Under the pieces are notes generated by a model. That model did not search any database. It was given only the letters and a program-made list of their open reading frames with translations, and had not been told where the DNA came from. Of a stretch of 51,026 nucleotides of DNA, positions 44,792 through 51,026 are shown one piece after another (within the stretch, counting starts at the first letter, position 1; every line of letters starts with the position of its first letter). Position numbers and translations under genes: made by a program. This stretch comes from Chloroflexota bacterium (GTDB lineage: Bacteria; Chloroflexota; Anaerolineae; Anaerolineales; Anaerolineaceae). Location of the stretch: NCBI GenBank assembly GCA_021779955.1, contig JAJXZS010000004.1, positions 1 through 51,026 of the forward strand. The letters are read 5' to 3'.

Positions 44792-46028
44792 GTTTTGCCA
44801 CCACCTCTGAAAAGACTTCGCTCAGTTGTTGCACGTTGCGCTTAATATCGTATTCCCGGGCTACCACATCCCACCCGCCTTCGCGCAATGACTGTCGCAG
44901 GTTGGAATCCTCTCTCACCCTCAGGATCGCTTCTGCCAGCTGTTCTTCGTCTCGTTCAGCCACCAGCAACCCGCTGACTTCGCTCTCGACCATCTCAGGG
45001 ATTCCGGACACCGGCGTGGAAACGACGGGCACACCCATTGCCAATGCTTCCATCATCGCCACAGGAATTCCATCTTGCCCGCCTGCTCCGGCCTGCACGC
45101 ATGCCAGGGCGAACACATCGCTTCTGGTAAGCTGATCGCGCACCCAAACTTGCGATCTCCCTCCTGCCAGTTCAACCTTGCCTTGCAGGCCTAGCTCGTC
45201 GATCAGCGCCTGTAACCGGTCCTTTTGTTCGCCAATTCCGATGATCGTGCAATGGAAATCCACTCCCCACTCTTTCAGCCTCCCGCATGCCCGAATGAGA
45301 TGCTCATGCCCCTTCTTCGGGATCAAACTGCCCACCGAGGTGATCCGCATGGGTCCGGCCGTCTTCTCATCATCGCTTCCAATAGCCTGAAAGAACGAGA
45401 GATCCACCCCACAATGAATGACATTGATCTTCTCTTCCGGCAGGAGATTGCACTGCTCGAGCATCGCCCGTTTGTTCTTCTGCGAGATGGTGATCACCCT
45501 GGCAGCTTTTCGGGTGGTCAGATCGAGCAGATCGTTGCGCTCGGAATAGATGTCATAAGCATGTGTGGTCACTGTAAAAGGCAAACCGAGCAGTTCGCTC
45601 ACAACCCATGCCGAAGCCGCCGAAAGCCAGGCGAAATGGGAATGAACCATCCGGATGCCGCGCGGCTCCATGTCCCCGGCTACCCAGGCGCTTTTCAAGA
45701 AAACGCCGAACCGTTTGAGGTAAAACGAAACCCCCGGCGCAGGCTGCCTTAACAATGTGCCCAGCAGCTTGAAATACCTTCCGGGGGATTTGATCACGAA
45801 ACGGAATTGAGCCGCCCAGAGGCTGGGCGAACCAAAACCGGGAGCCGTCCGGGCCAATGCCAGAAGGCTCTGCGAAACCGGGTGGACCAGCGTGTCTCGT
45901 GGCTCGAGCAGCGAGTAGATGCAGACTTCGATACCCTTATCCTGGATCTTTTGGATCTCTTCGGCGATAAAAGTCTCGGTCATGCAGGGGAAGCGTAAGA
46001 GAATATACGCGACTTTGAGGTTGGCCAC
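44775..46028 (-). CDS. GT4-family glycosyltransferase (WcaL-like)
   Basis: A 417-residue GT-B enzyme. LRFPCMTETFIAEEI and MVHSHFAWLSAASAWVVSEL, with PFTVTTHAYDIYSERN, resemble WcaL/AmsK-type transferases of colanic-acid-like pathways. The donor domain has VGSLIPKKGHEHLIRACGRL and the EALAMGVPVVSTPVSGIPEM block. Start is probably GTG at 46028, because AAAGGA lies nine bases before it; an upstream TTG (46055) is the alternative. The gene is 60 bases downstream of the fused autokinase. Confidence 0.88.
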   Translation of the reverse strand: MANLKVAYILLRFPCMTETFIAEEIQKIQDKGIEVCIYSLLEPRDTLVHPVSQSLLALARTAPGFGSPSLWAAQFRFVIKSPGRYFKLLGTLLRQPAPGVSFYLKRFGVFLKSAWVAGDMEPRGIRMVHSHFAWLSAASAWVVSELLGLPFTVTTHAYDIYSERNDLLDLTTRKAARVITISQKNKRAMLEQCNLLPEEKINVIHCGVDLSFFQAIGSDDEKTAGPMRITSVGSLIPKKGHEHLIRACGRLKEWGVDFHCTIIGIGEQKDRLQALIDELGLQGKVELAGGRSQVWVRDQLTRSDVFALACVQAGAGGQDGIPVAMMEALAMGVPVVSTPVSGIPEMVESEVSGLLVAERDEEQLAEAILRVREDSNLRQSLREGGWDVVAREYDIKRNVQQLSEVFSEVVAKHERSD

Positions 46029-46088
46029 GCTGTTCAATCCTTTCGAAATCAGCAAACTTTAGAATTTCGAACGTGCCTTGTCCCTCCC

Positions 46089-48530
46089 CTAAAGCATTTC
46101 TGACTGCGCCAGTTGTTTCATCGCTTGCAGAGTCTGATAAGGGGTCCTGCCGTAACAATATTTGCCCGGATACGGCCGCTCGTTGTTGTAATTCCTCAAC
46201 CATTCATCCAGGTCACGCTGCAGCTCGTCAATGGTTTCGTAGGTCTTCTTGCGGAACGTCACCTGGTAAAACTCGTCGCGGATGAGTTTATGGAATCGGG
46301 TCGACATGCCGTTGGTCTTGGCATGCCATGCATCCGTGCTTGCGTGATCGCATCCATTGGTTTTCAACAGCATCTCGTACGGGTGCAATTCGGCATCCCC
46401 GCAATAGATCCCGTCGCGGTCGGTCAATACGCGCTGCAATTTGATTTTTTCTTCCTCGTAAAACGGCAGAACATGGTTCTTGAGCAAATCCACTGCCGTA
46501 TCCACATTTCTGCGATAGTAGATGCTCGCAATGGTATAGCCCGTGTACGTGTCGATGAACGTTTGCTGGTAGATTCTCCCCACCCCGTCGATCAAGCCGA
46601 TGTGAAACGAATCCTGCACTCCCAGGTTGCCCGGGTAGCTGCTTTCGGTCTCAGCTTCTGCATCCCGTTCGGCCTTTGCTTTTTCCAGAGCTTCCAGTTG
46701 GCTCACCGAATATACGATTTCTTCATCTGAAGCCTTATTCTGCAGAACTTGATTGCGCTTTTCGAAGGTCTCCAACCCATGCCTGAGCCAGATTGTCCTC
46801 ACGCACCCGGGGCTGACATAGATAGCCCGCTTCCGCAGTTCGTTCGAAACGCGGATCTGCCCGTATAGGGGGTTCTCCATCGCCAGCGCGATCACCGATT
46901 CTTCGACAGCGGGATCGATATGCCGGTTCGATGAGGAATTCTTGCTTTCCCCGTTTTCTTCATCCTCTTCGTCATCATCGTTTCCAAGGCGCCTCAAGAT
47001 GTAGGAGGAGGATAATCGATCTTCTTCTGGTTGGGCCCGGTGATAATAATAGTTGTCGCTGCTGGAATCCTGATTCACGATCAATGCCGTGAACTTATCG
47101 GGGAAATTTTTCAAGAACGAACCTGCCGCTCTTGACGCTTCCCGCGTCGTTTGCTTCCTCCGCGCAACCAGGAACATGCCGTCAGCGCTTTCGCTGATGA
47201 CCGCAGCATCACCAACTGCCAGCAGCGCAGGCGTATCGAGCAGCACGTAATCGAACTTATTGCTCAAAGTGGTGATCAATTGCTTCATCCGCTGGCTGCC
47301 CATCAGCAGCGTAGGCTTCTCTGCGTCTTCGCCGCTTGTGATCACGTACATCCCATCGAATTTGGTTTGCTGCAACACGGATGCAACATCCGCTGTATCT
47401 TCAAGATAGTCCTTCAATCCGATTTCATTCGATAACTCGAACCATTTGTGCAGTTTTGGCATCCGCAGATCACAATCCACAGCCACCACCCGCTTGCCGA
47501 ACTCCGTCAGCGATACCGCAAGATGCGAGACGATCATCGATTTGCCCTGGTTCGGCTCGGAACTCAACACAAGAATGGTCTTTAGCGATCTTTTCCGATC
47601 CAACTGCTGGATCTTCATGGCGAGCTCGCGGAACGAATCTGTAAACGCTGTGCTTCCGCTCAGAGTCAGCTTTGTTTGAGACTTTCGCACTTTGGGAACG
47701 CGCGAAAATGTCGGTAACCCCGTATAATGCTCGATATCTTGCGCGGTGTAGAGCGTGGTATCGAAACTGTTGATCACAAATGCCAGCACGATCCCGCCGA
47801 CCAACCCTGCTGCCAACCCGATTAGCAGGTTATACAATAGCACCGGTTTTGCAGGTTCGATGGCTACCAGCGGCGACTCAACGATCGTGATCATGTTCGC
47901 CCGCATCGCGTTCTGATACTGCGACGTTTGATACTGGCTCAGCAGCGAATCATAATTTCGCTGCTCCAAAATCAGCTCCTGGTAAAGCAAATCAGCCTGC
48001 GCCGGCGCGGCCGGCGTGAGCAGTAAGGCTTCATTGTATTTCTGCCGCGTGATCAAAATTTCAGCCTCGGCTTGCGCCACCTGGGTGCCAAGCACAACCA
48101 CTGCATTCGTCCCGCCGCCTGTATAAAGCGTATTGCTTTGTGAGATCAGATAGTTGCCGAGAGCTTGCGCTATCCCGGCCGCTGTCTCAGGATTTGGGTC
48201 GAGCACAGTGATCTTGATCAGCTCGGTATTGGGGAGCACCTCGGCGGTCACGTCCGGTTTGTAGGTCAGCTTGAGATCGCTCATCATGTTGTTCAATACG
48301 GGCTGGCTCGTAGCGATCTGAGCCACCGTGTTGAGCAATTGCGTCGTGTATGTCGTGGAACTGCTCGTCCCTCCGGTCGAAGAAGTTGCCACCCTTATCG
48401 TAACCCATGATTCATATAATGGAGTTTGCATTCGGGTGCCGATCACCACGGCAGCCAGCGCAGCCAACACAGTAATCAAGATCACCCATTTTCTGCGCAG
48501 CAAGATGCTCATGTAATCTTTGAGTTCCAT
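46089..48530 (-). CDS. Wzz/BY-kinase tyrosine autokinase fused to an IS481-type transposase core
   Basis: An 813-residue single-frame fusion. Residues 1-255 are a Wzz chain-length domain with two membrane helices (about 14-31 and 231-255). Residues 290-500 are a BY-kinase: Walker A in SSEPNQGKS (323-331), Walker A' VVAVDCDLR (348-356), Walker B VLLDT (429-433), and a YYY cluster (494-496). After an acidic linker, residues 536-807 match an IS481-type transposase minus its first helix-turn-helix: PLYGQIRVSNELRKRAIYVS, then IYQQTFIDTYTGY, then VLTDRDGIYC and NGMSTRFHKLIRDEFY. Asp640 and Asp704 align with the catalytic aspartates, but the third position is Thr744 where active enzymes have Glu. 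The spacing between the last two positions is unchanged (39 residues). No stop or shift interrupts the frame, so I infer a domesticated, inactive DDE domain. The kinase would control chain length and export. Confidence 0.9.
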   Translation of the reverse strand: MELKDYMSILLRRKWVILITVLAALAAVVIGTRMQTPLYESWVTIRVATSSTGGTSSSTTYTTQLLNTVAQIATSQPVLNNMMSDLKLTYKPDVTAEVLPNTELIKITVLDPNPETAAGIAQALGNYLISQSNTLYTGGGTNAVVVLGTQVAQAEAEILITRQKYNEALLLTPAAPAQADLLYQELILEQRNYDSLLSQYQTSQYQNAMRANMITIVESPLVAIEPAKPVLLYNLLIGLAAGLVGGIVLAFVINSFDTTLYTAQDIEHYTGLPTFSRVPKVRKSQTKLTLSGSTAFTDSFRELAMKIQQLDRKRSLKTILVLSSEPNQGKSMIVSHLAVSLTEFGKRVVAVDCDLRMPKLHKWFELSNEIGLKDYLEDTADVASVLQQTKFDGMYVITSGEDAEKPTLLMGSQRMKQLITTLSNKFDYVLLDTPALLAVGDAAVISESADGMFLVARRKQTTREASRAAGSFLKNFPDKFTALIVNQDSSSDNYYYHRAQPEEDRLSSSYILRRLGNDDDEEDEENGESKNSSSNRHIDPAVEESVIALAMENPLYGQIRVSNELRKRAIYVSPGCVRTIWLRHGLETFEKRNQVLQNKASDEEIVYSVSQLEALEKAKAERDAEAETESSYPGNLGVQDSFHIGLIDGVGRIYQQTFIDTYTGYTIASIYYRRNVDTAVDLLKNHVLPFYEEEKIKLQRVLTDRDGIYCGDAELHPYEMLLKTNGCDHASTDAWHAKTNGMSTRFHKLIRDEFYQVTFRKKTYETIDELQRDLDEWLRNYNNERPYPGKYCYGRTPYQTLQAMKQLAQSEML

Positions 48531-48551
48531 TGCGAACCTCTATAGCCTTCT

Positions 48552-49712
48552 TTAGTTCACCTGACCGGTAACCACTACATCGTCCACATTTCCTTCGGGC
48601 AGATGTATCGCGTAGAAGCTTTTGATCGCATCAGCAATGCGCACAATTTCCTCATCGCTTAGTTCGGCAAACATCGGCAGCGAGAGGATTTCGCCAACAG
48701 CTTTTTCTGTCACAGGCAGATCCCCGGCGTGGTGGCCCAGGAACGCAAAAGCCTTCTGCAGGTGAATGGGAATTGGATAATGAATGCCTGTGAAGATCCC
48801 TTGATCTTTGAGGTAAGCCTGCAATTCGTCGCGCATGGGGGCGCGAATCACATATAGGTGATAGACGTGTTTCGCGCCTTCAGCCTCAACCGGCACTGTC
48901 ACGGGTGAATCCGCGAGCAGTTCGGCAAACAATGCAGCGTGCCTGCGGCGGATGTTGTTCCAGTCATCCAGGTGCTTCAATTTCACCCGCACCACAACCG
49001 CTTGCACCTCGTCGAGCCGTGCGTTCATGCCAACCATATCATGGCAATATTTCTTCTCTGATCCATGATCTCGGATCATCCTCACCCGCCTGGCGATCTC
49101 ATCGTCATTTGTGCTGATAAATCCGCCCTCGCCGTAAGCCCCCAGGTTCTTGGAATAATAGAAGCTGTACGCCGCTGCATCGCCCAGGTTGGCGGCCTGC
49201 CTGCCGTGGAATTCTGCACCATGTGCCTGGCATGCATCTTCGATGATCTTCAACCCGTGCCTGTCCGCAATCGCTCGCAGCCGCTCCATATCCACCATTT
49301 GGCCGTAAAGGTGTACAGGCATGATCGCCTTGGTGCGCGGCGTGATTTTCGCCTCAACCTGGTCGAGATTCATCAGGTAAGTCTTCGGGTCGATATCCAC
49401 GAAGACAGGGGTGGCGCCGACCATGGCGATCGCTTCTGCGGTGGCAATGAATGTGTTCGCCACGCTTATAATTTCGTCCCCAGGTCCTATCTCCATTGCG
49501 CGCAAGATCACGTGCAGCGCCGATGTTCCATCGCTTACCCCAATCCCGTGCTTGACCCCGCAAAAGGCGGCAAATTCTTTCTCGAGCGACTGGACGTTAT
49601 CCCCCAGGAACAGGTGCATCCCTTCCAACACCTCGCTAATACCCGCCAGGATTTCCTCTTTGAGAGGGGCATATTGCTTTTTGAGATCGACAAACTGAAT
49701 ATTGGTTGCCAT
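48552..49712 (-). CDS. DegT/DnrJ/EryC1-type sugar aminotransferase
   Basis: A 386-residue PLP enzyme that aminates a keto sugar on a nucleotide carrier. The PLP Lys lies in YYSKNLGAYGEGG, with DACQAHGAEF before it and VSDGTSALHVILRAMEIGPG near the N-terminus. With the two following upstream genes (acetyltransferase, oxidoreductase) it makes an amino sugar of the UDP-3-amino-glucuronate (WbpE-like) kind. AAGGGATATC precedes ATG. Confidence 0.93.
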   Translation of the reverse strand: MATNIQFVDLKKQYAPLKEEILAGISEVLEGMHLFLGDNVQSLEKEFAAFCGVKHGIGVSDGTSALHVILRAMEIGPGDEIISVANTFIATAEAIAMVGATPVFVDIDPKTYLMNLDQVEAKITPRTKAIMPVHLYGQMVDMERLRAIADRHGLKIIEDACQAHGAEFHGRQAANLGDAAAYSFYYSKNLGAYGEGGFISTNDDEIARRVRMIRDHGSEKKYCHDMVGMNARLDEVQAVVVRVKLKHLDDWNNIRRRHAALFAELLADSPVTVPVEAEGAKHVYHLYVIRAPMRDELQAYLKDQGIFTGIHYPIPIHLQKAFAFLGHHAGDLPVTEKAVGEILSLPMFAELSDEEIVRIADAIKSFYAIHLPEGNVDDVVVTGQVN

Positions 49713-49724
49713 GATATCCCTTCC

Positions 49725-50246
49725 TTATTTGACTTCTTCTTCCGAAACCTGGAATTCCTGCAAGGGCTGCTCGACAGTGCGCAAAAACCGCGCTGGAACC
49801 CCTGCCACCACACTCCAGGGCGCCACGTCGCGAGTGACCACGCTTCCCGCTCCCACGATCGCCCCTTCCCCGACGGTCACGCCGCAAAGTACGGTGGCAT
49901 TGCTGCCGATGGAAGCCCCCCGTCTGACCAGCGTCGGGACAAGCTCCCAATCGGCCTCCGTCTGAGGCGCGCCGTCGGCTACAGTCGCTCTGGGATACTT
50001 GTCGTTGATGAACATCACCCCATGGCCGATAAAGACATCGTCTTCCACCGTCACGCCGGAGCAAATGAAAGCATGGCTCGAGACCTTCACTCGTTTTCCA
50101 ATCCGCGCATCCTTTTGGATTTCCACGAAAGTGCCAATGCGGCTGTCATCTCCGATCTCGCAGCCGTACAGGTTGACGAACGCGTAAATGCGCACATTCT
50201 CACCAAGCTTGACGTCGGGGGCAATCCGCGTATACTCGCCTACCAC
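49725..50246 (-). CDS. Left-handed beta-helix N-acetyltransferase (WbpD-like)
   Basis: A 173-residue hexapeptide-repeat acetyltransferase. Repeats such as IYAFVNLYGCEIGDDSRIG and the loop ICSGVTVEDDVFIGHGVMFI, with GVTVGEGAIVGAGSVVTRDV at the end, match trimeric enzymes that N-acetylate an amino sugar on UDP. Start is GTG overlapping the oxidoreductase stop by seven bases, with GGAGG nine bases upstream. Confidence 0.92.
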   Translation of the reverse strand: MVGEYTRIAPDVKLGENVRIYAFVNLYGCEIGDDSRIGTFVEIQKDARIGKRVKVSSHAFICSGVTVEDDVFIGHGVMFINDKYPRATVADGAPQTEADWELVPTLVRRGASIGSNATVLCGVTVGEGAIVGAGSVVTRDVAPWSVVAGVPARFLRTVEQPLQEFQVSEEEVK

Positions 50247-51025
50247 TTCAGCGCCTCCTCATGATGCCCGTTCATCAACGAGTTTTGCGCAGCCTCCAGG
50301 ATCCGCACCACCTTCAATCCGTCTTCCCCTGAAGTCTCGCAGGGAATGTGGTTGCTAATGCAGTCCACGAAATGCTGGCATTCCTGCCGCAGGGGCTCTG
50401 TGAACTTAATGTTCGGGATGATGATGTCTCCATAACGATAGCTGCATTGGAACTCGCCGAATGTGTTGGTGTAGTCGGGAGTATCTACGCCCTTGTCGTA
50501 AATCTTGATCTTCTCAGATGGTTCGATGTCGTTGTAGACCACCATCTTCTTACTGCCCACCACTGTCACTCGCCGCACCTTACACGGGTCGAGCCAGCTC
50601 ACATGCACATGCGCCAGGATATTTCCGGGGTAAATCAGGTTCATGTGCACCACATCGTAAACGCCTTTGAGCACGCAGGCTGTTCCGTAGACTTCCAGCG
50701 AAAGGGGATTCTTGTCCAAAATATAAGAAATGATCGATAGATCGTGCGGGGCAAGATCCCAGAGCACGTTCAAATCTCGCTGAAAGAGGCCCAGATTCAA
50801 TCTTGCGGTGTCGACATAATGAATTCTCCCGATTTCGCCGTCCTCGACCAGTTTCTTCAGCGCATGTACGGCATTGTTGAACCTGAAGGTGTGGCCAACC
50901 ATCAGCACCTTCCCCTTTTGCGCTGCCAGCTCGATTAACTGTTCGGCTTGTTCGCTGGTGGTTGTGAGCGGTTTTTCGACAAGCACGTTCAGGTCATGAT
51001 TCAGCGCGTCTTGGGCTATCGCAAA
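50240..51025 (-). CDS. Gfo/Idh/MocA-type oxidoreductase, 5' end outside window (WbpB-like)
   Basis: The frame is open to the right edge; the first visible segment continues into NVLVEKPLTTT, the conserved Lys motif of the family, followed by LMVGHTFRFNNAVHALKKLV and DLAPHDLSIISYIL. These enzymes oxidise or reduce nucleotide-sugar carbons with NAD. The N-terminal Rossmann half is missing. It overlaps the acetyltransferase start. With the aminotransferase it fits a WbpB-WbpE-WbpD-like set that makes 3-amino sugars. Confidence 0.92.
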   Translation of the reverse strand, partial: FAIAQDALNHDLNVLVEKPLTTTSEQAEQLIELAAQKGKVLMVGHTFRFNNAVHALKKLVEDGEIGRIHYVDTARLNLGLFQRDLNVLWDLAPHDLSIISYILDKNPLSLEVYGTACVLKGVYDVVHMNLIYPGNILAHVHVSWLDPCKVRRVTVVGSKKMVVYNDIEPSEKIKIYDKGVDTPDYTNTFGEFQCSYRYGDIIIPNIKFTEPLRQECQHFVDCISNHIPCETSGEDGLKVVRILEAAQNSLMNGHHEEALKW

Positions 51026-51026
51026 T

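Noticed and set aside
46089-46945. Intact insertion sequence within the autokinase gene
   Set aside because: There is no separate start, no terminal repeats are seen, the first helix-turn-helix is missing, and a catalytic residue is changed; a fused domain fits better.
49065-50264. 399-residue plus-strand frame opposite the aminotransferase and acetyltransferase
   Set aside because: It spans two recognised minus-strand genes and has no recognisable domain.
20615-51026. Exosortase/PEP-CTERM system
   Set aside because: FemAB, ligase and deacetylase genes are reminiscent of such loci, but no exosortase or PEP-CTERM substrate is visible.
1-51026. tRNA, rRNA or CRISPR array
   Set aside because: No cloverleaf, ribosomal RNA or regularly spaced repeats were found by reading; a covariance-model scan would be needed to exclude small RNAs.

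Overview
The window looks like a chromosomal segment of a Chloroflexota bacterium, most likely Anaerolineae-like. This is an inference from family resemblance: a eukaryote/archaea-like prolyl-tRNA synthetase, a complex I operon with two nuoM genes, an ATP synthase b-delta fusion, and moderately high GC. No rRNA, tRNA, CRISPR array or intact insertion sequence was seen.

Layout. (1) 1-4572, plus strand: the 3' end of proS, a HEAT-like protein of unknown function, rpsO with a clear extended -10 promoter, and pnp, with hairpins before rpsO's neighbour and before pnp. A bidirectional terminator separates pnp from the rest, which is all on the minus strand. (2) 4648-8595: murE, then an F0-only ATP synthase operon (atpI-atpB-atpE-atpFH) with its own terminator; no F1 catalytic genes follow. 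(3) 8634-17765: a complex I membrane-arm operon, nuoA-H-J-K-L-M-M-N, tightly overlapped and with a promoter before nuoA. It has no nuoB, C, D, E, F, G or I. (4) 17861-20324: a small membrane protein, then a two-gene DUF4097/SHOCT-like operon with a near-consensus promoter whose -10 overlaps a perfect 12-bp palindrome.

(5) 20615-51026: a large minus-strand surface-polysaccharide locus, apparently transcribed from beyond the right edge and ending at a strong terminator at about 20520. In transcription order it encodes nucleotide-sugar enzymes (oxidoreductase, N-acetyltransferase, aminotransferase), a Wzz/BY-type tyrosine autokinase, a glycosyltransferase, uridine kinase, a Wzy-like polymerase, a Wzx-like flippase, an alkaline-phosphatase-superfamily phosphodiesterase, a nucleotidyltransferase, a secreted beta-helix protein, a second glycosyltransferase, two copies of a PaaK-like-ligase plus membrane-protein pair, three FemAB-like aminoacyl/peptidyl-transferases, two DUF362 proteins, an ATP-grasp ligase, a third glycosyltransferase and a polysaccharide-deacetylase-like protein. 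The first half can build, flip, polymerise and length-control a glycan; the second half looks like a repeatedly duplicated decoration module that could activate acids and attach amino-acid-like groups.

The most striking find is that the tyrosine autokinase (46089-48530) is fused in frame to an IS481-type transposase integrase core. The third catalytic acidic residue is replaced by Thr, which suggests a domesticated transposase domain in a polysaccharide regulator. Also notable are a deacetylase-like protein whose catalytic Asp motif appears at its C-terminus (possible circular permutation), the duplicated ligase/membrane/FemAB/DUF362 array, the shortened b-delta fusion, and the two-nuoM complex I operon.
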